In this document: in pieces, positions 55,611 through 63,539 of the stretch | Layout of the letters: each line of letters begins with the position of its first letter | Numbering within the stretch: the first letter of the stretch is position 1 | Assembly: GCF_014646695.1 (NCBI RefSeq) | Contig: NZ_BMNT01000015.1 | Span: forward strand, 52,997-116,996 | Source of the DNA: Sphaerisporangium melleum | GTDB lineage: Bacteria > Actinomycetota > Actinomycetes > Streptosporangiales > Streptosporangiaceae | DNA: 64,000 nt | Reading direction: 5' to 3' | The notes under the pieces: generated by a model | Databases searched by the model: none | Seen by the model: the letters and a program-made list of their open reading frames with translations, nothing else | Told to the model about the DNA's origin: nothing | Made by a program: the position numbers and the translations under genes

Positions 55611-56360
55611 TCAGCCGAGCGGGGTGGGGTGACGGCGCGGGCCATAGATGGGGCGGGGGCGCATCAGCGGCCCGGCGGGGACGCGGCGCGGCCAGATCAC
55701 CGCGACCCCCCACAGCATGCCGCCGAACAGGACGAGCGCGACGGCGGTCGCCATCTTGCCGTACAGGTCGGCGGACGGGCCGGTGTAGGGGAGCCGGTCG
55801 ACGCCATGCCGGTGCAGCAGCGGGTTGTACCGGTGGGCGCGCAGCGGGTTGTCGCGCCGCTCCGCGTGGCTCTCCCCGCGGCTCTCGTCGTCGCTCGAAC
55901 CGTCGCTCTCGGTGTAGACGCTCTCGCGGTAGACGCCGTACTCGCGCGGCCCGGACTCCCCGGACGGCTCCGACCGCCCGGCGCCGGTCTCGCAGCCGGA
56001 GTAGATGCGGTAGGTGGTGGTGCCCTGGCCGTGGATGGCGACGGCGACGCGCTCGCTGCGGCCGGGTTCGAGATAGACGGGGACGGCGCGCTGCACGCCG
56101 GGCCACAGCACGCCGTTGCGGATCAGTGTGCCGCCCCGGTGGACGGAGTATTCGGTGACGTCGCGACCGCGCGGGGCGGTCATGATGACGTCGGCTCGGC
56201 CGGACGGGCACTCGACCCGCGAGACGCGCACCTCGATGCGCCCGCCCGCCGGGTCGCTCGCGTCGCGGCCCGTGAGGCCGGCGGCGTACGAGGCCCCGGC
56301 GGCGGGGACCCCGGCGGCCGCCCCCGCCGTGAGGAGAGCCAGCAGCATGAGGCGGTTCAT
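55611..56360 (-). CDS. LPxTG-type sortase-anchored surface protein
   Basis: A 249-residue secreted protein. The signal peptide is MNRLMLLALLTAGAAAGVPAAG. A small beta-rich domain holds C51 and C123, possibly a disulphide. Residues 124-185 are Ser/Glu/Arg-rich. The sorting signal LPYTG is at 190-194, followed by a hydrophobic helix (203-223). A ~25-residue Arg/Pro-rich tail, longer than usual, follows. ATG at 56360 follows GGAAAGGAAGGG. A sortase gene is not in the window. The long cytoplasmic tail makes anchoring plausible but unproven. It is divergent from yqgE. Confidence 0.78.
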   Translation of the reverse strand: MNRLMLLALLTAGAAAGVPAAGASYAAGLTGRDASDPAGGRIEVRVSRVECPSGRADVIMTAPRGRDVTEYSVHRGGTLIRNGVLWPGVQRAVPVYLEPGRSERVAVAIHGQGTTTYRIYSGCETGAGRSEPSGESGPREYGVYRESVYTESDGSSDDESRGESHAERRDNPLRAHRYNPLLHRHGVDRLPYTGPSADLYGKMATAVALVLFGGMLWGVAVIWPRRVPAGPLMRPRPIYGPRRHPTPLG

Positions 56361-56537
56361 CTGGGCCCTTCCTTTCCCGCATGGCGCGGAGTCGCCGAAC
56401 CGATGTGATCCTCCAGGCCTCGATCCTACATACCGACAGTGCCCGATCGGCAGCATGGAGTAACATATGGCGAGGTGACAGCCACATGAGGGCAGGGGCG
56501 GGCGCACATTCGCCACCTGACACGTCATGATGGATGC

Positions 56538-57116
56538 ATGGCGGAGGCGATCTACGTCGGCGGGCTGCTCGTGGCGACGCCACTGCTTGACGACCCGAAC
56601 TTCCGGCGCGGTGTCGTGCTGATCCTGGAGCACGACGAAGACGGTGGCACGCTGGGCGTCATGCTGAACCGTCCGAGTGAGATCAGCGTGACCCAGGTGC
56701 TCCCTTCGTGGGACTCCCTGGTGTCGGGTCCTCCGGTGCTCTTCGAGGGAGGGCCGGTGCAGACCGACAGCGCGCTCGCTCTGGCGTCGGTGCCGAGCGG
56801 TCAGGAGCCGCTCGGCTGGCGGCGGCTCCACGCGGCCGGTTCGGCGGTGTCGAAGCTCGGCACGGTGGACCTCGACGCGCCCCCCGAGATCCTGGCCGGC
56901 GAGATCACGCAGATGCGCATCTTCGCCGGGTACGCCGGTTGGACGGCGGGTCAGCTCGAGAACGAGATCCGCGAGGGCTCCTGGTACGTCGTGGAGGCCG
57001 AGCCGGGCGACACCTTCGACTCGCGGCCGGCGAACCTCTGGCGGTCGGTGCTGCGGCGTCAGCCCGGCGAGCTGGCGTTCGTGGCGACCTGCCCGGACGA
57101 TCCCAAGCTGAACTGA
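56538..57116 (+). CDS. YqgE/AlgH family protein
   Basis: A 192-residue UPF0301 protein. Core motifs are VGGLLVATPLLDDPNFRRGV, GVMLNRP, FEGGPV and AGYAGWTAGQLENEI with GSWYVV. The function is not established; some members affect alginate or exopolysaccharide regulation. Its last 58 bases overlap the convergent TetR gene, so the two reading frames use the same DNA on opposite strands. Confidence 0.9.
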   Translation: MAEAIYVGGLLVATPLLDDPNFRRGVVLILEHDEDGGTLGVMLNRPSEISVTQVLPSWDSLVSGPPVLFEGGPVQTDSALALASVPSGQEPLGWRRLHAAGSAVSKLGTVDLDAPPEILAGEITQMRIFAGYAGWTAGQLENEIREGSWYVVEAEPGDTFDSRPANLWRSVLRRQPGELAFVATCPDDPKLN

Positions 57117-57721
57117 TCCCAGCCGGGGCGCAGCGCCGCCTCGGCGAGGCATAGCGCGTTCTCCACGCTCGTGACCAGGTCGTCGAGGTAGGCCTCGCCG
57201 TCGACGGAGCATTCCATGCCCACGCGGACCGCGGACGTGACGAACGCGACGAGCAGGCGAGGGCGCGGGTCGGTGCCCGGGTCGGTGCCCTGGCGCCGGG
57301 CGATCTCGGCGGTGAGCCGCTTCTCGATCTCGATCATCCGGGCGATGCTGGTGCACAGCAGGCCGGGGTTGGCCTCGATGACCCGGCGGTGCCGCACGAA
57401 GCGTTCGGCGGACTCGGCGGTGTCGGCCTCCATCGAGTGGACATAGGCGCGGAAGGCGTGCGCGAGGGCGGTGAACGGCGGCTCGTCCGGCGGCCGCGCG
57501 GCCAGGGCGCCGGTGACGCGCTCGGCGTAGTCGACGGTGAAGTCGAGGGCGAGGTCTTCCTTGCTGCCGAAGTAGCGGAAGAACGTGCGCGGTGAGATCT
57601 CGACGGCGGCGGCGATCTGGTCGACCGTGGTGGCCTCGTACCCCTGGTCCAGGAACAGCCGTGTGCCGGCGTCGATGAGGGCCTGCCGGGTCTGGTGCTT
57701 CTTGCGTTCGCGCAGACCCAT
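57059..57721 (-). CDS. TetR-family regulator of the adjacent MFS gene
   Basis: A 220-residue repressor. The helix-turn-helix is TTVDQIAAAVEISPRTFFRYFGSKEDL. The family motif and YVHSMEADTAESAERFVRHR suggest a drug-type TetR. It is divergent from an MFS exporter and most likely represses it and itself through the repeated TGCCATAA sites between them. Its 3' end overlaps yqgE by 58 bp. ATG at 57721 is preceded by AAGGAGG. Confidence 0.92.
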   Translation of the reverse strand: MGLRERKKHQTRQALIDAGTRLFLDQGYEATTVDQIAAAVEISPRTFFRYFGSKEDLALDFTVDYAERVTGALAARPPDEPPFTALAHAFRAYVHSMEADTAESAERFVRHRRVIEANPGLLCTSIARMIEIEKRLTAEIARRQGTDPGTDPRPRLLVAFVTSAVRVGMECSVDGEAYLDDLVTSVENALCLAEAALRPGWDQFSLGSSGQVATNASSPG

Positions 57722-57752
57722 GTCCGTTACCTCCTTGTCACCTTCGCTTCAC

Positions 57753-57818
57753 ATTATGCCATAAGTCATGATCTGTCGTATAAAACCGTTTGTCAGATGT
57801 CACGCTCTGCCATAAATT
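57753..57818. promoter_or_regulatory. tetR-MFS divergent promoter and operator region
   Basis: TTGTCA (57790-57795) and TAAATT (57813-57818), 17 nt apart, form the MFS promoter. On the minus strand CATAAT (57753-57758) is the probable tetR -10. The same octamer TGCCATAA occurs at 57757-57764 and 57808-57815, overlapping both -10 boxes. These are the probable operator elements of the TetR protein. Confidence 0.5.
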
Positions 57819-57859
57819 ACGGGAAGTCGACTCATCTTTCGAAACGGGGGAGTTCTTCC

Positions 57860-59431
57860 ATGGCTCAAGCGCTGGCCGCGCCGGCGGACGCGCCGGCCCG
57901 ACGCGGCCACGGGCATCCGTGGCTCACACTGCTCGCGGTCGCGCTCGGCGTGATCATGGTGATGCTCGACGGAACGGTCGTGGCCATCGCCAACCCGGTC
58001 ATCGGCCGGGATCTCGGGGCCTCGCTCTCCGACCTGCAGTGGATCACCAGTGGCTACCTGCTCGCCCTGGCCGTCTTCCTGATCACCGCGGGCAAGCTGG
58101 GTGACCTGTTCGGGCACAAGCGGGTCTTCCTGGTGGGCATCGCCGGTTTCGCCGTCACCTCGCTCGCCATCGGCCTGACCTCCTCCATCGGCGTGCTGAT
58201 CGCTCTGCGGGTGCTGCAGGGCCTGTTCGGCGCGCTGCTCCAGCCCGCCGCGCTCGCGCTGCTGCGCGCCGCCTTCCCCGCCGAGCGGCTGAACATGGCG
58301 ATCGGCATCTGGGGCGCCGCGATCGGCGTGTCCAGCGCCGCGGGCCCGATCGTCGGCGGCCTGCTGGTGGAGAACGTGAGCTGGCAGTCGGTCTTCTTCA
58401 TCAACGTCCCGGTCGGCGTGGTGGCGCTGCTGGTCGGCCTGTGGGTCGTCAAGGAGAGCAGGTCCGAGTCGCTGTCCAAGGTGGACGCGCCGGGCGTGGT
58501 GCTGCTGTCGGGTGCGATGTTCTGCCTGGTCTGGGCGATCATCAAGGCCCCCGAGTACGGCTGGGGCGACGCCAGGACGATCGCGTTCTTCGCGGGGGCC
58601 ATCGTGCTGGCCGCGGCCTTCGTCTTCTGGCAGACCCGCGCGGCCGAGCCGCTGCTGCCGCTCAGCCTGTTCCGCAACGCGTCGGTCGCGATCGGCACCG
58701 TCCTGATGGTGCTGATGGCCTTCTCCATGTTCGGCGCGATGTTCTTCCTCACGTTCTACTTCCAGGGCGTCCACGGGCTGTCGCCGCTGGAGTCGGGCCT
58801 GCGGATGCTGCCCATGAGCGCCGGCATGATCGTCGCCTCACCGCTGGCCGGCGCGGCGCTGAGCAGGTTCGGGCCCAAGATCCCGATCGCGGCCGGCATG
58901 GCGATCACCGCGGTCTCGATGTTCCTGCTCTCCCGCCTTGGACTCACGGCCGGCTACGCCGACACCGCGATCCCGTTCGTGCTGCTCGCGTTCGGTCTGT
59001 CCCCGGTCATGGTCGGCGCGACCGAGGTCATCGTCGGCAACTCCCCCGAGGAGCACAGCGGCGTCGCGGGCGGCATGCAGCAGTCGGCCATGCAGGTGGG
59101 CGGCTCGCTGGGCACCGCCGTGCTGGGCGCGCTGATCACCGCCAAGGTGGCCGACGTGCTGCCCGGCCACCTGGCCGCCGTGCACATCCCGGCCACGCCG
59201 GCGCAGGTGGAGGCGATGAAGAACGCCGTCGCGCTCGGCGTCGCCCCGGTGCCGCCGGGCAGTCCGCAGGCCGTCGCCGACGCGCTGACCCAGGCCGCCC
59301 ACTCCTCGTTCCTGGACGGCATGCACTTCGGCTTCACCGTGAGCGTCGCGGTCGCCGTGCTGGCCGCGATCCTCGCCCTGTTCGTCAAGGCCGGCCGCAA
59401 GACGCAGGACGCCGCGATCCACCTGGCGTGA
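57860..59431 (+). CDS. MFS drug exporter (DHA2, EmrB/QacA type)
   Basis: A 523-residue membrane transporter with 14 predicted helices. The motif LDGTVVAIANPVIGRDL is at the first helix, followed by GYLLALAVFLITAGKLGDLFGHKR and the motif C region GPIVGGLLVENVSWQSVFFINVP. It would export toxic organic molecules in exchange for protons. The ATG at 57860 follows GGGGGAG. It is controlled by the divergent TetR gene. Substrate unknown. Confidence 0.92.
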   Translation: MAQALAAPADAPARRGHGHPWLTLLAVALGVIMVMLDGTVVAIANPVIGRDLGASLSDLQWITSGYLLALAVFLITAGKLGDLFGHKRVFLVGIAGFAVTSLAIGLTSSIGVLIALRVLQGLFGALLQPAALALLRAAFPAERLNMAIGIWGAAIGVSSAAGPIVGGLLVENVSWQSVFFINVPVGVVALLVGLWVVKESRSESLSKVDAPGVVLLSGAMFCLVWAIIKAPEYGWGDARTIAFFAGAIVLAAAFVFWQTRAAEPLLPLSLFRNASVAIGTVLMVLMAFSMFGAMFFLTFYFQGVHGLSPLESGLRMLPMSAGMIVASPLAGAALSRFGPKIPIAAGMAITAVSMFLLSRLGLTAGYADTAIPFVLLAFGLSPVMVGATEVIVGNSPEEHSGVAGGMQQSAMQVGGSLGTAVLGALITAKVADVLPGHLAAVHIPATPAQVEAMKNAVALGVAPVPPGSPQAVADALTQAAHSSFLDGMHFGFTVSVAVAVLAAILALFVKAGRKTQDAAIHLA

Positions 59432-59439
59432 GCCGTCCC

Positions 59440-59457
59440 CGTCCGCCACGGCGGACG
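59440..59457 (+). terminator. Terminator hairpin after MFS gene
   Basis: CGTCCGC and GCGGACG form a 7-bp perfect stem with loop CACG, beginning 9 nt after the MFS stop. No T-run follows. Confidence 0.45.
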
Positions 59458-59538
59458 CCCCGCGTTCCCGCCCGGGCTTCGATCACCGGGCCCGGGCCGG
59501 ACGCGGGGTTCGCCCGTCCGAGGGGCCCTTGGCGCACG

Positions 59539-59544
59539 TAGACT
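59539..59544 (+). promoter_or_regulatory. -10 box for leaderless DUF3039 message
   Basis: TAGACT is an exact actinobacterial -10 match and ends 8 nt before the GTG start at 59553. Transcription would begin at or near the start codon. Confidence 0.4.
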
Positions 59545-59552
59545 CGGATGTC

Positions 59553-59801
59553 GTGAGCACGAAGATCCTTCCCGAGAGCGAAGTCCGGCCGAACCTCTCG
59601 CACGGTGACGAGGGTGACCACGAGCGCTTCTCGCACTACGCCGACAAGAACAAGATCACCGAGAGCATGGTGACCGGCACCCCGATCAGGGCCCTGTGCG
59701 GCAAGATCTGGGTGCCCAGCCGCGACCCGAAGAAGTACCCGGTGTGCCCCGAGTGCAAAGAGATATACGAGGGCCTGCCGAAGGGCGAGCCGGCCGAGTG
59801 A
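59553..59801 (+). CDS. DUF3039 family protein
   Basis: An 82-residue actinobacterial protein. It has a short N-terminal segment, a central HYADKNKITESMVTGTPIRALCGKIWVPSRDP and a C-terminal PVCPECKEIYEGL, so three cysteines (one plus CPEC) could bind a metal. The function of DUF3039 is unknown. The GTG start at 59553 is supported by a -10 box 8 nt upstream and no ribosome binding site; a TTG at 59529 after GAGGGG is an alternative. It is followed by repeat copy B. Confidence 0.83.
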   Translation: MSTKILPESEVRPNLSHGDEGDHERFSHYADKNKITESMVTGTPIRALCGKIWVPSRDPKKYPVCPECKEIYEGLPKGEPAE

Positions 59802-60151
59802 CCGCCGCGCCACGGCCACGCCGGGCGTAACGAGGTCAAGCCGCACAGCTCGTGGCGCGACGAAGGGCGCCGCCCCGAAGGCGCCACGAGCCCGCCGGGC
59901 GGAGCGAGGCCAAGAAGCGCTGCTCGTGGCGCGGCGGTGTCCTGAGGAGGAGTGAGCGAGTGCGAGGGACGAGCGCTCGTGAACGACGACGAGGGGCGCC
60001 GCCTCAAGGGCGCCACGAGCCCGCCGAGCGGAGTGAGGCCAAGAAGCACAGCGGAATGCGGAGCGTTATCCGCTGACCGAGTGTTGTTACCGGCCGATCG
60101 GGGCCGCGAGGGCTAGCGTCAGCACTCTGACCTGAGCAAACGGGGGAGTGC
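59802..60151. other. Non-coding gap between DUF3039 and metalloprotease
   Basis: 350 bp; about 60% is repeat copy B. The remaining 95 bp to the protease start hold its GGGGGAG ribosome binding site but no clear promoter. Confidence 0.5.
59840..60056 (+). repeat. Dispersed intergenic repeat, copy B (two tandem units)
   Basis: Inverted arms GCTCGTGGCGC at 59848-59858 and 59922-59932 alternate with GCGCCACGAGC at 59881-59891 and 60010-60020. Between them lie AGGAGTGAGCGAG- and ACGACGAGGGGCGCC-type stretches. Each unit ends CCGCCGAGCGGAGTGAGGCCA. No open frame. It lies at the 3' side of the DUF3039 gene. Confidence 0.8.
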
Positions 60152-61108
60152 ATGGTGCGGCGCACGGTGGCCGTGTCTTTGGCGTGCCTTTTCGCGATCG
60201 TGGGCCTGCCCGGCCCCGTGCGCGCGAAGGCCGCGCGCGGGTGCGGCCAGGCCGCCGGCCCGTCGTGGTCGGCGAGCCGAGGACCTGAGCCGCACGGGAG
60301 CAGTGGTGAGACGGCCGGGCCGCCGCGGATGGCGGGCCGGGGCCCCGAGCCGCGGGCGATGAACGGCCAGGAGGCCGCCCGCATGCTCGCCGAGATGCGC
60401 CGGCGGCTGCAGGCGCTGCCCCCCGGTGCGCGCGCGAGCACCGTGACCGTGCCGCTGTGGGTGCACGTGATCACCGATGGCCAGGCGGGGGCGCCCGCCG
60501 CCGCGGTGACCACCCAGGTGGAGACGCTGAACGCCGCCTACGGGGGGCGTCTGGGCGGGGTGGACACCGGGGTGCGGTTCGTGCTGAAGGGGGTGACCCG
60601 CACCGAGAACCGGGTGTGGTTCCACCAGCCGCTCGCCAACGAGGGCGAGATGAAGCAGCGGCTGCGCAAGGGCGGTCCCGAGACGCTGAACCTCTACGTC
60701 GCGCAGTTCGGCGAGCTCGTGCTCGGCTACGCGACCTACCCGCACTGGTACCAGACCCATCCGGCCATGGACGGGGTGGTGGTCGACTGGCGCAGCCTGC
60801 CGGGCGGCGCGCTGCGCGACTTCGGCAAGGGGTACACGGCGGTACACGAGATCGGTCACTGGCTCGGCCTGCTGCACACCTTCGAGAACGGCTGCGCCGC
60901 GCCGGGCGACTCGGTGGACGACACCCCGCCCGAGGAGACCCCGACCCAAGGGTGCCCGGACCGCAAGGACACCTGTACCGAGCCCGGCGACGACCCGGTG
61001 CACAATTTCATGGACTACGCCCACGACAGCTGCATGTCGGAGTTCACCGCGGGCCAGGCCGCCCGCATGCGCGACATGCTGGCCGCCTACCGCAGCTCGC
61101 CCGCCTGA
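60152..61108 (+). CDS. Secreted zinc metalloprotease (M43-like)
   Basis: A 318-residue secreted protein. The signal peptide is about MVRRTVAVSLACLFAIVGLP. Residues 27-70 are low-complexity. The zinc site is HEIGHWLGLLH with H232, E233, H236 and H242, and the Met-turn is M287 in NFMDYA. C248/C268 and C275/C294 could form disulphides. This HExxHxxGLxH plus Met-turn pattern fits pappalysin/cytophagalysin proteases. ATG at 60152 follows GGGGGAG. Confidence 0.9.
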   Translation: MVRRTVAVSLACLFAIVGLPGPVRAKAARGCGQAAGPSWSASRGPEPHGSSGETAGPPRMAGRGPEPRAMNGQEAARMLAEMRRRLQALPPGARASTVTVPLWVHVITDGQAGAPAAAVTTQVETLNAAYGGRLGGVDTGVRFVLKGVTRTENRVWFHQPLANEGEMKQRLRKGGPETLNLYVAQFGELVLGYATYPHWYQTHPAMDGVVVDWRSLPGGALRDFGKGYTAVHEIGHWLGLLHTFENGCAAPGDSVDDTPPEETPTQGCPDRKDTCTEPGDDPVHNFMDYAHDSCMSEFTAGQAARMRDMLAAYRSSPA

Positions 61109-61261
61109 ACCGTCCCCGCCGGGTCGTGTGACCCAGGGTGGGCCTTTCACGGGACGGCCGGTCGGCGTACGGCGCCGCCGGGCGGAGCCGCGTGGCCGAT
61201 CATCCGCACCTGCCGTGCCGGAACGGTCTTCGACCCGATGGGCGCACCGGACAATATCGCC

Positions 61262-62518
61262 ATGTCCACATTTGCCCACAGAGCCGCCGTGACGCCCGCG
61301 ATGGACGGGCACTGGGTCAGCACCTGGGGGGCGATGCCGCAGCTCACCGAGCCGGACAACATGCCACCGGCCCCGTTCGCCGAGGACGGCCTGGTGTTCG
61401 CCGACAGCACCCTGCGGCAGACCGTCCGCACCAGCATCGGCGGGCGGCAGACGCGGCTGCGCTTCTCCAACGCCTTCGGTGGCACGGCGCTGCCCATCAC
61501 CCGGATCGCGGTCGCGCTGCCGGTCGGCGGGCGGGCCGGCGTCGGCGGCATCAGGCCCGCCACCTCCCGGCCGGTGACCTTCCACGGCAGGCCCGGCGTC
61601 GTCATCCCGGCCGGGGCGCTGGCCGTTTCCGACCCGCTGGACTTCGAGCTCGGCCCACGGTCCAACGTCACGGTGACGGTGCACCTGGCCGAAGGGCAGG
61701 CGGGCGACGCCGTCACCTCCCACCCCGGTTCCCGGACCACCTCGTACCTGGTGCGCGGCGACCACGTGGACGACGCGGACCTGCCGGGGGCGGCGCGCAC
61801 CGACCACTGGTATCTCCTCAGCGGGCTGGAGGTGTGGGCCGGGCACACCACCGCGGCGGCGGTGATCGTGGGCGACTCGCTCACCGACGGCCGGGGCTCC
61901 ACTGTCAACGGCAACGACCGCTGGCCGGACCGGCTCGCCGACCGCCTGCACGCCCGGCCCGGCGGCGGCGAGGTGGCGATCGTGAACCAGGCCGCGGGCG
62001 GCAACCGGGTGCTCGACGACGGTCTCGGCCCGAACGCCCTGTCCCGGCTCGACCGCGACGTCTTCGCGCAGAGCGGCGTGAGGTGGCAGGTCGTCTTCGA
62101 GGGCGTCAACGACATCGGCACCGCCGCGGCGAGCGAGGCCGCGCAGCGGAAGGTCGCGGGCGACCTGATCGCCGCCTACGACCAGATGATCCTGCGCGCC
62201 CACGCCCAGGGCATCCGGATCTACGGCGCGACGCTGACCCCGATCGGCGGCAACGAGTCCTACGACGACCCGGGAGGGCACCGCGAGGCGGCCCGGCAGG
62301 CGGTCAACCGGTGGATCCGTACCAGCGGCCGGTTCGACGCCGTCATCGACTTCGACGAGGCCGCCCGCGACCCGGCCGACCCACGGCGGCTCATGCCCGC
62401 CTATGACGTCGGTGACCACCTGCACCTCACCCCGGCCGGCTACCGGGCCCTGGCCGACGCCGTCCCCCTCGACCTGTTCCGCGACGCCCCGCTCCCCTGG
62501 GGCTTCGCCTTCGGCTGA
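61262..62518 (+). CDS. SGNH/GDSL-family hydrolase
   Basis: A ~418-residue esterase. An N-terminal beta-rich domain (HWVSTWGAMPQLTEPDN, ~1-195) precedes the hydrolase core: nucleophile S206 in GDSLTDG, GGNR (246-249), GVND (281-284) and DHLHL near the C-terminus with catalytic D/H. Family members cleave acyl or carbohydrate esters and are usually secreted, but no signal peptide is seen here. The start is uncertain: ATG 61262 (chosen) and ATG 61238 both lack a ribosome binding site. Confidence 0.88.
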   Translation: MSTFAHRAAVTPAMDGHWVSTWGAMPQLTEPDNMPPAPFAEDGLVFADSTLRQTVRTSIGGRQTRLRFSNAFGGTALPITRIAVALPVGGRAGVGGIRPATSRPVTFHGRPGVVIPAGALAVSDPLDFELGPRSNVTVTVHLAEGQAGDAVTSHPGSRTTSYLVRGDHVDDADLPGAARTDHWYLLSGLEVWAGHTTAAAVIVGDSLTDGRGSTVNGNDRWPDRLADRLHARPGGGEVAIVNQAAGGNRVLDDGLGPNALSRLDRDVFAQSGVRWQVVFEGVNDIGTAAASEAAQRKVAGDLIAAYDQMILRAHAQGIRIYGATLTPIGGNESYDDPGGHREAARQAVNRWIRTSGRFDAVIDFDEAARDPADPRRLMPAYDVGDHLHLTPAGYRALADAVPLDLFRDAPLPWGFAFG

Positions 62519-62603
62519 CCCCGGCTCCGCGCCCGCCGGGTGCCGAAAGTGACCGCGCTTTCGCCTTCGGTGGCCGACTTGGCGACCATTCATCGGTTTT
62601 CCG

Positions 62604-62634
62604 TTGACGCGGGGGGCGTACCGGTGCGGATACT
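62604..62634 (+). promoter_or_regulatory. Promoter of membrane-anchored unknown
   Basis: TTGACG (62604-62609) and GATACT (62629-62634) are separated by 19 nt. Transcription would begin about 62641, close to the GTG start at 62655. Confidence 0.4.
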
Positions 62635-62654
62635 CGGTGCACGGAGGAGGTGGC

Positions 62655-63335
62655 GTGGACGAGCACCGCACCGGGCGGCGGCCGTACGGTGACCCCGTGT
62701 GGCCACCGCCGGAGGAGGAAGGGCTGCCGCCGTCGGCGCGGCTGTACGGCGCCCCCGCGACGCCTTCGGGGGTCAGGGTGCCCTTCTGGGTCCGGCGGAC
62801 GGCGCTGTTCGCCGCCGCCGTGGCCGTGGGGGCGGCGCTGGTGGCGGGAGTGGTCGCCTTCGTGGCGGGCCGGCTGAACCAGCCCGCGGTCCCGGTCGTG
62901 GTCCAGGACGGCATCGCCGGGGTGAGCTACACGGCGCCGCCGGGGTGGCGGCTCGGAACGGTCCCGCCGGTCACGGGGTTCACCTCGGCGGTGACCCTGG
63001 GCGAGTCGGCGGTCGTGATGGCCCGGCCCGGTGACGGCGTGCCCACGGGCGGGCCGCGCGCCGCCGCGCTCCAGTTGGCCGACGTGTACGGGCGGCTGCT
63101 GCTGCACGGCGACACCGTGGGGGTGGTGGACGACCGGGCGGTCGAGGCGAACGGGTGGACCGGCCACTCCCGGGCGCTGCGCGCGACCTACAGCGACGTG
63201 GTGAACCAGCCGTCCTATCTCCGGGTGACCTTGCTCACCAAAGACGGCGAGAGCGTGGTCATGCTGGGCCTCGCCCAGCCGGACACGCCCGAGCGCCGGG
63301 CCGAGATGGACGCCGTTCTGGCAGGCGTTCGCTGA
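62655..63335 (+). CDS. Single-pass membrane protein of unknown function
   Basis: A 226-residue protein. A Pro/Arg-rich cytosolic N-terminus (1-45) is followed by one membrane helix (~48-73, LFAAAVAVGAALVAGVVAFV) and an outside domain with no recognised motif: VSYTAPPGWRLGTVPP, SAVVMARPGDGVPT and VTLLTKDGESVVMLGLAQP. The outside part resembles actinobacterial proteins of the lipoprotein-LpqN/PsbP-like kind, which is a weak resemblance. GTG at 62655 follows GGAGGAGGTGG. Confidence 0.7.
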   Translation: MDEHRTGRRPYGDPVWPPPEEEGLPPSARLYGAPATPSGVRVPFWVRRTALFAAAVAVGAALVAGVVAFVAGRLNQPAVPVVVQDGIAGVSYTAPPGWRLGTVPPVTGFTSAVTLGESAVVMARPGDGVPTGGPRAAALQLADVYGRLLLHGDTVGVVDDRAVEANGWTGHSRALRATYSDVVNQPSYLRVTLLTKDGESVVMLGLAQPDTPERRAEMDAVLAGVR

Positions 63336-63539
63336 TGCCCGGTGACCTGCGAGGAAGGGAGCGGGTGCCGCCGCGGCGGGTGCCGCGGGACGGCGGGCAT
63401 GCGCGGGGGAGGGCGCGCGCCGGCGGTGTCCCCGCTATCGTGGCTTCACTGTGAGGGAGCCAAACGAGCGCGACGAGATCGACTTTGGGGGCGCGGGCCG
63501 AGCCGGGGTCCGCGGAGACCGTCTGGCAAGGAGGGCGGC

